Assembly (NCBI GenBank): GCA_964572745.1
Contig: CAZNFT010000001.1
Location: 95,760-159,759 of the forward strand
DNA length: 64,000 nucleotides
Reading direction: 5' to 3'
Source: M50B103 sp041667565
GTDB taxonomy: Bacteria > Fidelibacterota > Fidelibacteria > Fidelibacterales > Fidelibacteraceae
Part shown: positions 18,666-27,636 of the stretch, one piece after another
Position numbering within the stretch: position 1 is the stretch's first letter
How the letters are laid out: each line of letters opens with the position of its first letter
Position numbers and translations under genes: made by a program
Notes under the pieces: model-generated
What the model was told of the DNA's origin: nothing
What the model saw: the letters and a program-made list of their open reading frames with translations, nothing else
Database searches by the model: none

Positions 18666-19111
18666 TGAAAAAGACTAAAGTTGGCATTATTATTTGTCAT
18701 CGCTATCATAGGTGTGCAGGCGGGAAATGTTTTCGGGCTTTGCGTGAACGCGAAGGTGCTTTTAAGCGCTATTCTAAAGACGAAGAATTGGAGGTCGTTG
18801 GTTTTACTTCTTGTGCTGGTTGTCCCGGTGGAAATATTGAATATTCTCCCGAAGAAATGATCAAGAATGGAGCAGAGGTCATTCATCTGGCAACCGGTTT
18901 GATCGTTGGCTATCCACCTTGTCCTCGTATTGAGCAATTTAAAAAGTTCATTGAAGTGAGATACAAAATACCTGTTGTGCTTGGTACACATCCAATTCCG
19001 GAAAAATATCATCTTGTCCATAAAGAACTTGCTACATGGAAAAGTGCTTGGTGGAAAAAATTGCTAGTAGATTTAAATGATCCTTTAGAGATCAGAAAGA
19101 GTTACGATTAA
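18665..19111 (+). CDS. CGGC-domain protein (predicted metal-binding)
   Basis: A 148-residue protein of the CGGC family (PF08821). Three cysteine clusters are visible: HRCAGGKC near 16-23, SCAGCPGG near 49-56, and PPCPR near 85. These suggest bound zinc or an iron-sulfur centre. Members are common in anaerobes and have no established activity. The gene starts in the stop codon of the DUF89 gene and ends two bases before the radical SAM gene, which argues for a joint function. Confidence 0.85.
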   Translation: MKKTKVGIIICHRYHRCAGGKCFRALREREGAFKRYSKDEELEVVGFTSCAGCPGGNIEYSPEEMIKNGAEVIHLATGLIVGYPPCPRIEQFKKFIEVRYKIPVVLGTHPIPEKYHLVHKELATWKSAWWKKLLVDLNDPLEIRKSYD

Positions 19112-19113
19112 TC

Positions 19114-20055
19114 ATGATATATAAATATCTGTTTGGACCTGTTCCCTCTAGACGCCTTGGTATTTCTTTAGGACTTGATCTTTTACCTCATAAAGTTTGC
19201 ACTCTAAATTGTGTTTATTGTGAATGTGGCGCTACTACTGATCTTACGCTCGAACGCAAGGAATATGTCCCCTATAAAACTGTAATCCGGGAACTGGATG
19301 ATTATTTAGCTCACCATCCTGAGCCGGATTATATTACTTTTTCCGGTGCGGGTGAGCCGACTTTGAATTCAAAAATTTGCGATATTGTTTCGCATATTAC
19401 AAGGTATTATCCACAAATAAAAACTGCTATTCTCACAAATGCCAGCTTATTTTTTGATACTGAAGTAAGAAGATCTATATTGGAAGTTGATGTTGTTTTA
19501 CCTTCAATAGATGCTGCAACTCGTGATGCATTTTTAAAAATAAATCGTCCACATCCAAAATTGGATTATCTTGAACATATAGAAAATCTGATAAAGTTTC
19601 GCAAAGAATTTAAAGGTCAGATCTGGTTGGAGGTTTTTCTATTAAAAGACTATAATGATAGTAAAGAAGATCTTAGTGCTTTAAAAAACGCAATAGAAAA
19701 GATCGGTGCAGATAGTGTTCAGTTAAATACTTTAGATAGACCGGGTGTTCTATCAAACCTTGAAGCTATTTCTTATAGTGAACTTGAAAAAATAAAAGAT
19801 CAATGGGGTCTGCCAAATGTCGTGATCATATCACCGGTATCTGAAAGAGAGAACAAAGAATCTTTTAGAGAAGATATTGAAAACGCTATTCTTGAAACAA
19901 TTTCCAGACGACCTTGTACATTGACTGATCTTTCACATATTCTTGGCTTACATGAAAATGAAATAAATAAATATTTATCAACATTAGATGCAAAAGATAA
20001 GATCCAAGCCTTGAATATGGAGAGGGGTTTATTCTATCAATCAAAGAAGAATTAG
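19114..20055 (+). CDS. Radical SAM protein (COG0731-like) with C-terminal winged-helix-like tail
   Basis: A 313-residue radical SAM enzyme. The cluster motif is Cys29-x3-Cys33-x2-Cys36 (KVCTLNCVYC), with the GPVPSRRLGISLG start typical of COG0731-type proteins distantly related to wyosine-base enzymes. The SAM-binding FSGAGEPTLN segment is at about 77-86. Residues about 245-313 (AILETISRRPCTLTDLS...LGLHENEINKYL) look like a helix-turn-helix domain. It closes the MBL-DUF89-CGGC-radical SAM operon. Known relatives act on RNA or peptides, but the substrate here is unknown. Confidence 0.85.
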   Translation: MIYKYLFGPVPSRRLGISLGLDLLPHKVCTLNCVYCECGATTDLTLERKEYVPYKTVIRELDDYLAHHPEPDYITFSGAGEPTLNSKICDIVSHITRYYPQIKTAILTNASLFFDTEVRRSILEVDVVLPSIDAATRDAFLKINRPHPKLDYLEHIENLIKFRKEFKGQIWLEVFLLKDYNDSKEDLSALKNAIEKIGADSVQLNTLDRPGVLSNLEAISYSELEKIKDQWGLPNVVIISPVSERENKESFREDIENAILETISRRPCTLTDLSHILGLHENEINKYLSTLDAKDKIQALNMERGLFYQSKKN

Positions 20056-20074
20056 CTGATGATATGGTATGAGA

Positions 20075-20099
20075 AATATTTTTGCTAAGTAAAAATATT
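20075..20099 (+). terminator. AT-only hairpin after the radical SAM operon
   Basis: AATATTTTT (20075-20083) and AAAAATATT (20091-20099) pair perfectly over nine bases around a 7-base loop. The lack of G-C pairs makes it a weak terminator at best. Confidence 0.3.
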
Positions 20100-20187
20100 A
20101 AAATAGGAATAATTTATTTTTTATTCTAAATATTGATGTTGGATGAATTTTAAGCTAAATTACTTAGCTTAAAGAAGATAGGACGAC

Positions 20188-20634
20188 ATGATAGCAGTTA
20201 TTCAGCGCGTTGCAAAAGCAGATGTTAGCATAAACTCAAAAACCCGCGGCGAGATAGGCAAGGGTTTGTTGATCCTTCTTGGTGTTGCCGTAGGTGATAA
20301 GGAAGAAGATGCAGATTTTTTAGTCAATAAGATCTGTGGTTTAAGAATATTCTCAGATGATGATGGCAAGATGAATATTTCGCTTAAGGATAGTGGGGGA
20401 TCTGCTTTGATAATATCGCAATTTACACTCTGTGGAGATTGGCGAAAGGGACGCCGTCCCAGTTTTACAAAAGCAGCAAAACCCGAGGAAGGCAATAGAC
20501 TTTATGAATACTTTTGCCGTGCAACCCAAGAGCAGGGAATTCATGTAGAAACAGGAGAGTTTGCTGCTATGATGAATGTTTCTTTGATAAACGAAGGACC
20601 TGTAACTTTTGTATTAGACAGTAAACAAAAATGA
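20188..20634 (+). CDS. dtd: D-aminoacyl-tRNA deacylase
   Basis: Dtd frees tRNAs wrongly charged with D-amino acids or glycine. The 148-residue length is exact for the family. The signature SQFTLCGDWRKGRRPSF near residues 77-93 and the C-terminal NEGPVTFVLDS with the Gly-Pro cross-subunit motif are both present. It is 15 bases upstream of the B12-domain gene. Housekeeping gene; no oddities. Confidence 0.96.
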   Translation: MIAVIQRVAKADVSINSKTRGEIGKGLLILLGVAVGDKEEDADFLVNKICGLRIFSDDDGKMNISLKDSGGSALIISQFTLCGDWRKGRRPSFTKAAKPEEGNRLYEYFCRATQEQGIHVETGEFAAMMNVSLINEGPVTFVLDSKQK

Positions 20635-20648
20635 TGATAGAGGAATAA

Positions 20649-21056
20649 ATGAAAAAAATCAGAGTAGTATTAGCAAAACCAGGTTTAGATGGTCACGATC
20701 GTGGCGCAAAAGTCATTGCGAATGCTTTACGTGATGCCGGGATGGAAGTAATTTATCTTGGCTTACGCCAAACACCGGAAATGATCGTAAATGCAGCGCT
20801 ACAGGAAGATGCAGATGTGATCTCACTATCAATTCTATCCGGAGCACATATGACGATCTTTCCCAAAGTTCTTGACCTTTTAAAAGAAAAAGGCATGGAC
20901 GATGTACTTCTTGTTGGAGGTGGCGTTATACCGGAAGAAGACATTGAAGAATTGAAAAGTTTAGGTGTCGCCGAGCTTTTTGGACCTGGAACACCTACGG
21001 GAAAAACAGTTAAATATATTGAAAACTGGTTTAAGAATAGCTCAAGAAACAATTAA
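20649..21056 (+). CDS. Stand-alone cobalamin-binding subunit of methylmalonyl-CoA mutase type
   Basis: A 135-residue B12-binding domain. The DxHxxG motif (LDGHDRGAKV, residues 14-19) supplies the lower axial His; SILSG and VGGGVIPEEDIEEL complete the base-off B12 pocket. The sequence matches the small subunit or C-terminal domain of methylmalonyl-CoA mutase (mcmA2 type). The catalytic large subunit is not in this window, so the pair is split or the subunit serves another acyl-CoA mutase. It implies coenzyme-B12-dependent propionate or branched acyl-CoA metabolism. Confidence 0.9.
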   Translation: MKKIRVVLAKPGLDGHDRGAKVIANALRDAGMEVIYLGLRQTPEMIVNAALQEDADVISLSILSGAHMTIFPKVLDLLKEKGMDDVLLVGGGVIPEEDIEELKSLGVAELFGPGTPTGKTVKYIENWFKNSSRNN

Positions 21057-21074
21057 ATAGTCCGGGGGGACAAA

Positions 21075-21779
21075 ATGGGGACGACAAACAGGACAATGAA
21101 ACAATGGCCGGAGGATGACCGGCCGCGTGAAAAATGTATCCAGCAAGGTGCTGGTATATTAACAAATGCTGAACTGTTGGCAATATTACTCAGGTCAGGG
21201 ACAGTAAAACATTCCGCACTTGATATTGCTAAGGAATTGCTGGCCGACAACAGCGGCCTGCTTCAGTTGGGTATGATGACAATAGGAGCTCTTTCAAAGT
21301 ATCATGGTGTTGGGCCGGCAAAAGCCACAACAATTGCAGCAGCCTTTCAATTGGGAGCGCGCTTTCATGAGGCTATAGAGGCAAACGATACACCGGTGGT
21401 CACAGGACCCGAAAGTGTCGCTAATGCCTATGGAGAGCGTATGAGACTCATGAGAAAAGAGGTTTGCAAAGTTGTACTACTTAACCGAGCGAACAGAGCC
21501 TACAGGGATATTAATATATCTATTGGAAGTATTTCAGCTTCTATTGTGCACCCACGGGAAGTTTATAAACCTGCAATAGATCATCTGGCCTCTGCTATTA
21601 TATTGATGCATAATCATCCCAGTGGTGAGTTAAAACCAAGTCGGCAGGATATTAACATAACCCACACCATCCAAAAGGCCGGTGAAATTCTTGATATTCC
21701 GCTTTTGGATCACGTGATCATCGGTCATGCGGGTTATCTAAGCTTAAGAGAGCAGGGATATATGGAGTTAGAAACATGA
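21075..21779 (+). CDS. radC: RadC-family JAB-domain protein
   Basis: A 234-residue RadC homologue. It has an N-terminal helix-hairpin-helix-like segment (SKYHGVGPAKATTIAAAF, about 75-92) and a C-terminal JAB1/MPN metalloprotease-like domain with HNHPSGE (about 174-180) and the downstream Asp/Ser ligand pattern. Despite the name, a DNA-repair role is not established for the family. ATG 21075 has a G-rich ribosome site (GGGGGA) seven bases upstream; an in-frame ATG at 21096 also exists. It overlaps the TPR gene by four bases. Confidence 0.92.
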   Translation: MGTTNRTMKQWPEDDRPREKCIQQGAGILTNAELLAILLRSGTVKHSALDIAKELLADNSGLLQLGMMTIGALSKYHGVGPAKATTIAAAFQLGARFHEAIEANDTPVVTGPESVANAYGERMRLMRKEVCKVVLLNRANRAYRDINISIGSISASIVHPREVYKPAIDHLASAIILMHNHPSGELKPSRQDINITHTIQKAGEILDIPLLDHVIIGHAGYLSLREQGYMELET

Positions 21780-22747
21780 GTCTACAATCATTAAAAAACG
21801 CTCAGGCTATCATGGAACATCTTAACAGGGATGAATGTGATATCGCCTTTCAAAAAGCCCATGCAATGATGAGCAAGGAAAAATCTAAAGATGCATTTAT
21901 GCATTATGCGATTGCTTTATGCTATTATAAAAACGGCAATAACGATAAAGCTTCGGGCCACCTAAATATGACCTTGTCATTGGATCCTTCCTTTGTTTCT
22001 GCCGCTGAATTATTGCTAAGCATAAATAAGCATGTTTATTCCCTTGGAGAATTAAAATATTTATATACTCTGATTATATCACATAAAAAAGGCAATGAAG
22101 AAATGTATCGTTTTCTTGATCAATTTTCTTCTACGCCAATTAATCCTCATCTGAGTGTTGGTAAAATTGAATCAGTTAAAAATGTAAGTTCTTTAGTTGA
22201 AGACAACAGCTATATCGACTATTTGGTCACAGAAATGGATAAAGATGAGCAAGATAAAGCCAAGAATTATCAGGCCGCTTGTCACACAGCCGATACGACG
22301 CTTTTTGATGGATCATTGCCCAAACCTGAAGCTTTTAAAGCGCCGTCAGAAGCGCCATCAGCTAAAACAGTACCTTTTGAAGAATCAGACTCTCAAACTA
22401 AAGCGAGTCAAGAACCCCGGGATGAATTAGAGACTCAAGTTGAAACGATCAATAAAACTCCCGTTGAGCCAAAACCAGCAGCTAAAGCGATGCCAACATC
22501 ATTTGATAAAGTGTCATTTTTATCTGAAGTAAAAAACAAAGAAACCAAAGCAAACAAAGCTAAAACAGAAATAAAGAATTATGGTATCGAAACTCTGACC
22601 ATGGCTAGATTATATATCCGGCAGGGTCTTTATGAACAAGCAATGGGTATTTTAATGAAACTAATAGACCAAAAACCTGACGATGAAAACATTAAAATAG
22701 AAATTGACAATCTTCAGGTTCTTATGAGAGATAAAAGCAGAGGATAA
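21776..22747 (+). CDS. TPR-containing protein with low-complexity linker
   Basis: A 323-residue protein. Residues about 1-85 form TPR-like helices (AFMHYAIALCYYKNGNNDKA, followed by LSLDPS), residues about 165-260 are a polar linker rich in Lys, Glu, Pro and Ala, and residues about 275-315 form another TPR (MARLYIRQGLYEQAMGIL, then DQKPDDENI). No signal peptide. Such proteins usually scaffold other proteins. It is coupled to radC upstream by ATGA and lies one base before the peptidase gene. Partner unknown. Confidence 0.75.
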   Translation: MSLQSLKNAQAIMEHLNRDECDIAFQKAHAMMSKEKSKDAFMHYAIALCYYKNGNNDKASGHLNMTLSLDPSFVSAAELLLSINKHVYSLGELKYLYTLIISHKKGNEEMYRFLDQFSSTPINPHLSVGKIESVKNVSSLVEDNSYIDYLVTEMDKDEQDKAKNYQAACHTADTTLFDGSLPKPEAFKAPSEAPSAKTVPFEESDSQTKASQEPRDELETQVETINKTPVEPKPAAKAMPTSFDKVSFLSEVKNKETKANKAKTEIKNYGIETLTMARLYIRQGLYEQAMGILMKLIDQKPDDENIKIEIDNLQVLMRDKSRG

Positions 22748-22748
22748 G

Positions 22749-23822
22749 ATGAATAGCAATAGATTGAAAAGACTTCGTGGTATATTAGAAAAAGAAAAAT
22801 TAGATGCTATCTTTGTTCGAGCTACTTCTAATTTAAGATATATTTCAGGTTTTTCCGGTTCCAATGGAATGTGTTATATTAGACTTGATGATGCCTGGTT
22901 TTTTACGGATTTCCGTTATAAAACGCAAAGTGCAGCTGAAGTTAATAATATGCACATTGATGTTCCTGTTGGGAAAGGTCTTTTGCAAGCCATGAAAGAT
23001 AGTGGCTGTGTAAAAGATGGTGCAACAATTGCTTTTGAAGGGAATCATTTAAATTTTGAACAATATGATGAACTGAAAAAAGCATTCCCTTCTTGCCATT
23101 TTGTCAGTCGCTCTCTGATGATGGAAAAATTAGCCTCTGTCAAAGAAGAATACGAGCTCGATTGTCTTAGAGAAGCGGCCCGCATAACTGACGCTGCTTT
23201 TGCTGAACTTTTGAATGAGATCAAACCGGGTGTTTCTGAAAGGATGCTTGATGCAAAACTTTCTTATATTATGAAAAGTTTGGGCTCGGAAAGAGATAGT
23301 TTTGATACTATTGTGGCTTCGGGTATTAATGGCTCAAGACCTCACCATAGTCCCACAGATAAGTTATTACAAAATGGCGAATTGATCACCATTGATTTTG
23401 GTGCTATGTATAAAGGTTATCACGCTGATGTTACCCGTACTGTTTGTCTGGGCAAGGCTGATGATAAACAACGCGAGATCTATCATATTGTTTTGTCTGC
23501 CCAAGAAAAGGCAATTGCGGGTCTTAAACCGGGACTCACGGGCAGAGAAGTTGATGCCATTGCTCGCGATTACATTACTTCCAAAGGCTATGGCGAATAT
23601 TTTGGTCATGGTTTGGGACATGGACTTAGTCTGGAAATTCATGCAGAACCTCGTCTTTCTCCCACAAATAGAGAAGCGCTTCTGGCGGGACAGGTTGTAA
23701 CGGTTGAGCCGGGCATTTATATTCCGGGTTGGAGTGGTGTTCGCATAGAAGACGATCTTATTATCACTGAAAGCGGCTGTGAAAATATCACAACGGCAGC
23801 TAAACATTTAATAGAACTTTAA
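22749..23822 (+). CDS. pepQ: M24 family Xaa-Pro peptidase
   Basis: A 357-residue 'pita-bread' metallopeptidase of the aminopeptidase P/prolidase group. The N-terminal creatinase-like domain contains NLRYISGFSGSNG. The dimetal ligands are visible: Asp in TIDFGAMYKGYHADVTRT, His in GHGLGHGLSLEIHAEP, Glu in VTVEPGIY and Glu in GVRIEDD. It is probably a cytoplasmic Xaa-Pro dipeptidase or aminopeptidase; the two cannot be separated by eye. Its stop shares a base with the next start (TAATG). Confidence 0.92.
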   Translation: MNSNRLKRLRGILEKEKLDAIFVRATSNLRYISGFSGSNGMCYIRLDDAWFFTDFRYKTQSAAEVNNMHIDVPVGKGLLQAMKDSGCVKDGATIAFEGNHLNFEQYDELKKAFPSCHFVSRSLMMEKLASVKEEYELDCLREAARITDAAFAELLNEIKPGVSERMLDAKLSYIMKSLGSERDSFDTIVASGINGSRPHHSPTDKLLQNGELITIDFGAMYKGYHADVTRTVCLGKADDKQREIYHIVLSAQEKAIAGLKPGLTGREVDAIARDYITSKGYGEYFGHGLGHGLSLEIHAEPRLSPTNREALLAGQVVTVEPGIYIPGWSGVRIEDDLIITESGCENITTAAKHLIEL

Positions 23823-24421
23823 TGACAAAAACAAAGATCACTACAATTATATTCGATCTGGGCAATGTGCTTGTTGATGTGAATTACAAGCAATTCACCG
23901 AAGCAATGCATTGGGATCATGATCAATTTATTAAATTTACTTCCTCCGACTTTTTTACTGCTTTTGAAGCCGGAGAGCATAGTACAGATGAGTTTTTCAA
24001 TGAGCTTTCTAAATATATTCCTTTGCAAAAAGGTGATAGAGCGCGCTATTGCAATAATCTTGACAAGAAATTTCCCTTGCGACCACGAACTTGGGCAAAA
24101 ATCCATTATTTAAAAAGAAAATATCGAATTGTACTTTTTTCAAATACCAATAGTCTTGATTATGAAGCAATAGATAAAAAACTCGAGATCAAGCGAGTAA
24201 TCCGCTATAGCTATGTTTCTTTTGTTGAGGGCTATAATAAACCGGATCCAAGGTCTTATAAAAGAGTCGAAGAATTGTTTAACATCGATTCGGCTGAGAC
24301 ACTTTTTGTCGATGACAAAGCGGAAAATATTGAAGCTGCCCGTAAGGTCGGTTGGCAAGCAGAGCAAGTTGAAAGCGAAAAACATCTTTTTGATATTCTG
24401 GAAGAATATGGCCTTATTTAA
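23822..24421 (+). CDS. HAD-superfamily phosphatase, YihX-like
   Basis: A 199-residue HAD subfamily IA hydrolase. Motif I is IIFDLGNVLVDVN with the nucleophile Asp at about residue 12; motif II is LFSNTN near 102; Lys in EGYNKPDP is motif III; motif IV is FVDDKAENIEAA. The motif I form FDLGNVL matches YihX-type sugar-phosphate phosphatases. Translationally coupled to the peptidase gene. Substrate unknown. Confidence 0.85.
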   Translation: MTKTKITTIIFDLGNVLVDVNYKQFTEAMHWDHDQFIKFTSSDFFTAFEAGEHSTDEFFNELSKYIPLQKGDRARYCNNLDKKFPLRPRTWAKIHYLKRKYRIVLFSNTNSLDYEAIDKKLEIKRVIRYSYVSFVEGYNKPDPRSYKRVEELFNIDSAETLFVDDKAENIEAARKVGWQAEQVESEKHLFDILEEYGLI

Positions 24422-24530
24422 GGTGCGAAGCTACTGATGACTAAGTAAAATATTGTTTTAACTGTAGTTCCCAACAAGAATATCTAATTTAACATTTCCT
24501 CTTTTCCTTATAATTACTTATAATTTCTCT

Positions 24531-25247
24531 ATGAAGAAAACACTTATTATTTTTATCGCATTATTCTCATTAATTCAGGCACAAACCCTGACTAATGGAG
24601 AATACTTTCGCTATGCTATTCCCGAGGCAGCAAAAACCTGGGAAGGCTATGTTGCACTTGGAACTGCCGGGATATTAGCCGGAATTTCCGCCTTAACTCT
24701 TGATGAAGAAATGAAGGAGTTTATGACCCGCAAGGTCTATTTGCCTCCATGTCTGGATAAGATAGGTGATAAATATGTCGATCATTATTGGGCATTTGGC
24801 GTTTCCGCACTTGGTGCTTTGGGTCGTGGCTATCACACAGGAAATTATCTCGAGTCCTTTCGTTACTGGGCTTCAGCAAATGTAGGGACTATAGCTTTAA
24901 CTTATGCATTAAAGTATAGTGTTGGTCGAACGCGACCAAATGAGAAAAATAATTATTCTTTTCCCTCAGGTCACTCCTCTGTGGCTTTTTCTACTGCTAC
25001 TATGTTTCAGATGTGGTATGGATGGAAGGCAGGTATTCCCGCTTATGCTTTGGCTACATTGACAGCTTTTCAGAGATTAGATGATAACCAGCATTGGTTG
25101 AGTGATGTTATTATGGGAGCGACCATCGGTATTGTTATTCCATATATGCTGTATCGCGGTGAAGACAAAGCAAAACCTCTGGTTGCGTCAAGTTTTATGA
25201 TCCCTCCGATCTCCATCACTATTCCCTTGAATCTTTCAGGAAAATAA
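24531..25247 (+). CDS. PAP2-family membrane phosphatase
   Basis: A 238-residue protein with a cleavable-looking signal sequence and several hydrophobic segments. The three PAP2 catalytic motifs are complete: KYSVGRTRP (KX6RP), PSGHS, and RLDDNQHWLSD (R-x5-H-x3-D). These enzymes dephosphorylate lipid phosphates such as undecaprenyl diphosphate or phosphatidic acid, at the periplasmic face. The N-terminal secretion signal, rather than a first membrane helix, is common in Bacteroidetes-type members. It overlaps mutY by one base (TAATG). Confidence 0.88.
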   Translation: MKKTLIIFIALFSLIQAQTLTNGEYFRYAIPEAAKTWEGYVALGTAGILAGISALTLDEEMKEFMTRKVYLPPCLDKIGDKYVDHYWAFGVSALGALGRGYHTGNYLESFRYWASANVGTIALTYALKYSVGRTRPNEKNNYSFPSGHSSVAFSTATMFQMWYGWKAGIPAYALATLTAFQRLDDNQHWLSDVIMGATIGIVIPYMLYRGEDKAKPLVASSFMIPPISITIPLNLSGK

Positions 25248-26329
25248 TGATAGAATACATATCTCAAGAGATGACCAATGCATTGATGGCGTGGTTTGAA
25301 TTGCATCGCCGTAAAATGCCTTGGCGGGGCTCACATGACCCTTATCATATCTGGGTGAGTGAAATGATGCTTCAACAAACTCAGGTCGCTACAGTCGAAA
25401 ATTATTTTCTCAGATGGATAAAACTTTTCCCCGATGTCTTTGTTCTTGCTGAGGCAGAGTTGGAAGATGTTTTAAAAGCTTGGGAAGGTTTGGGCTATTA
25501 TACCCGAGCAAGAAATTTCCATAAAGGCGCAAAATATATTGTAGAAAATGCCACTTCTCAGAAGGATCCTTTCCCTAAAGATTATGATTCCTGGCTTAAA
25601 GTGCCGGGTGTAGGACCTTATACTGCGGCAGCTGTTGCAAGTATTGCTTTTGCTTATCCCGCAGCCGTTGTGGATGGAAATGTTAAACGTGTGATGTCCC
25701 GTTTATTTTGTATGGATGAGGATGTTGCCACGCAGAAATATCACAAAAGACTTTATGCCATTATGAACAAGGCATTTTACGACTACCATCCCGGCTGGGT
25801 CAATCAAGCCTGGATGGAATTAGGTGCTTTACAATGCACACCAAACCCTGATTGCAGCATTTGCCCTTTAATAAATGATTGTCAAGCGTATGCAAAAGGG
25901 ACTATCAGTAAATATCCTCTGAGAAGCAAAAGGAAAAAGATTCCCACCCGCTATGGTGCGGCATTTATCATTGAAAATGATAATAAAACCCTAGTGCTCC
26001 GCCGACCCTCAGAAGGCTTTTTAGGTGGTCTATGGGAATATCCTTCTTTTACTTTAAAAGAAGAGAATCCGGAGTATTTAGGGAGTTTTTGTAAGAAGCA
26101 CGATATTGATATTGTGCAGGAATTACCTCAAAAAGTTAAGCATACTTATTCACATTTTCATCAGGAGTTGACACTTTATAAAGCTAAGCTTTCTCCAGGC
26201 AGCCTTTTCGGGGCATGGCCTGAAATGAGAAAAGTGAATTCATCGGAAATGGAAGATCTTCCAAGATCTAAAGTAACGATCAAAATTTCAGAAATAATTG
26301 CTTTGGCAAAAGATAAAAAGAATTCTTAG
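25247..26329 (+). CDS. mutY: A/G-specific adenine glycosylase
   Basis: MutY removes adenine mispaired with 8-oxoguanine. The 360-residue protein has WVSEMMLQQTQVATV with the catalytic Glu, the HhH motif VPGVGPYTAAAVAS and the catalytic Asp in AAVVDGNVKRV. The C-terminal NUDIX-like 8-oxoG-recognition domain spans about 235-350. The iron-sulfur ligands read C-TPNPD-C-SI-C-PLIND-C, that is Cys-x5-Cys-x2-Cys-x5-Cys; the usual first gap is x6, so one residue is missing. All four Cys remain. It is the last gene of the radC-to-mutY run. Confidence 0.95.
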   Translation: MIEYISQEMTNALMAWFELHRRKMPWRGSHDPYHIWVSEMMLQQTQVATVENYFLRWIKLFPDVFVLAEAELEDVLKAWEGLGYYTRARNFHKGAKYIVENATSQKDPFPKDYDSWLKVPGVGPYTAAAVASIAFAYPAAVVDGNVKRVMSRLFCMDEDVATQKYHKRLYAIMNKAFYDYHPGWVNQAWMELGALQCTPNPDCSICPLINDCQAYAKGTISKYPLRSKRKKIPTRYGAAFIIENDNKTLVLRRPSEGFLGGLWEYPSFTLKEENPEYLGSFCKKHDIDIVQELPQKVKHTYSHFHQELTLYKAKLSPGSLFGAWPEMRKVNSSEMEDLPRSKVTIKISEIIALAKDKKNS

Positions 26330-26361
26330 ACAATATAATTAAAGTTAATGTTTTAGCTGTA

Positions 26362-27636
26362 TCAGTTATTGTTTTCATCCTTGATCTCAATGATATCATC
26401 CCAATCTGTTGTATAGGATTGACTTCGTTTTTCTTGTTTCAAAGCCTGTTTATCCTCTAAACCAAGATCAGCCAGCTTAATGGTGTTACGACCAAATTTA
26501 TCGTTAATAATATCCATGGCTTCTGAAAGTTTGTTCTCTGATCCATTACATAGATCTTGGGAAAACATATCTGTTTGAAGTTCATTTTCTTGCTGAAAAT
26601 TCATTAGGACAACCCCCGCTTTTTTATACTGAAAGCCCGGTTTATATATATTGCGCAAAGCTTCTTTTGCTATTTTAACTAAGGTGATGGTGCTTTGAGT
26701 GGCAGGAAAGTTCATCACAATTTTCCTCCGATATTGAGGCAGGTCTTGTCGGAAATAATTCGTGTGGAGAAAAACCATCATGGATGTAGCGTAGGATCTC
26801 TGTTTTCGTAGTTTAACAGCACAGGTACTGCAATAGCTTGCTATGCATTGCTCCAGAAAACTATAATCCCTGACCATAGAAACCATGGTGCGAGCTGTTC
26901 CGATAGATTTACGGGGCTTTAAGGTGGATTCAAACTTTACTGCTACTTCACCCTTGAGCTCTTTTTGAATTTTATGTCCCGATATTGTAAATTCTTTTAA
27001 AACAAGATCTTCTTTGAGACAAAGGAATTGAGAAGCAAAATGAACTCCCATTAAATGCAGTTTTTCTTTTGTTTGTTTTCCGATTCCCCAAACATCGCCG
27101 ACAGGCAGAGCTCTTAAATGTTGCTCAATGAGCTTTGGGTCTCGCATAATATAACAGCTGTTTTTCAGTGGATCTGCTTTAGCTATATGAGTTGCTATTT
27201 TTGCCAGTGTTTTGCTTTTTGCTACACCAATGCTCACAGGTATGCCGGTGTGTTTTAAAACTATATGTCTGATCTCCCGGACCATCTCAAGCAGTTTTTC
27301 ATCGCTGCCTTCTCCTAATTCAATAAAAGCTTCATCGATAGAATAAATTTCTATATCTTTTGAATATTCCCTGAGGATATTCATTATCCGATTACTCATG
27401 TCGCCATAAAGCGCAAAATTTGTGGAAAAAACATGCACCTTTTCTGCTTCGATAAGATTTTTATATTTAAAAACCGGAGCAGCCATGGGAATGCCAAGGG
27501 CCTTTGCTTCATTGGACCTGGCAATAACACAACCATCATTATTTGAGAGGACAATAATGGGCTTTCCATTAAGGCCGGGAGCAAAGACGCGTTCGCAGGA
27601 AGCATAAAAATTATTACAATCTACAAGGGCGATCAT
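26362..27636 (-). CDS. umuC: Translesion DNA polymerase V catalytic subunit
   Basis: A 424-residue Y-family polymerase. The start MIALVDCNNFYASCERVF gives the first catalytic Asp; SIDEAFIEL near residues 100-108 gives the Asp-Glu pair; the thumb and little-finger regions follow, with RKSIGTARTM typical of UmuC. It acts with activated UmuD to copy damaged templates. The ATG overlaps the umuD stop (ATGA), giving the classic umuDC pair. No C-terminal beta-clamp motif was looked for in detail. Confidence 0.95.
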   Translation of the reverse strand: MIALVDCNNFYASCERVFAPGLNGKPIIVLSNNDGCVIARSNEAKALGIPMAAPVFKYKNLIEAEKVHVFSTNFALYGDMSNRIMNILREYSKDIEIYSIDEAFIELGEGSDEKLLEMVREIRHIVLKHTGIPVSIGVAKSKTLAKIATHIAKADPLKNSCYIMRDPKLIEQHLRALPVGDVWGIGKQTKEKLHLMGVHFASQFLCLKEDLVLKEFTISGHKIQKELKGEVAVKFESTLKPRKSIGTARTMVSMVRDYSFLEQCIASYCSTCAVKLRKQRSYATSMMVFLHTNYFRQDLPQYRRKIVMNFPATQSTITLVKIAKEALRNIYKPGFQYKKAGVVLMNFQQENELQTDMFSQDLCNGSENKLSEAMDIINDKFGRNTIKLADLGLEDKQALKQEKRSQSYTTDWDDIIEIKDENNN

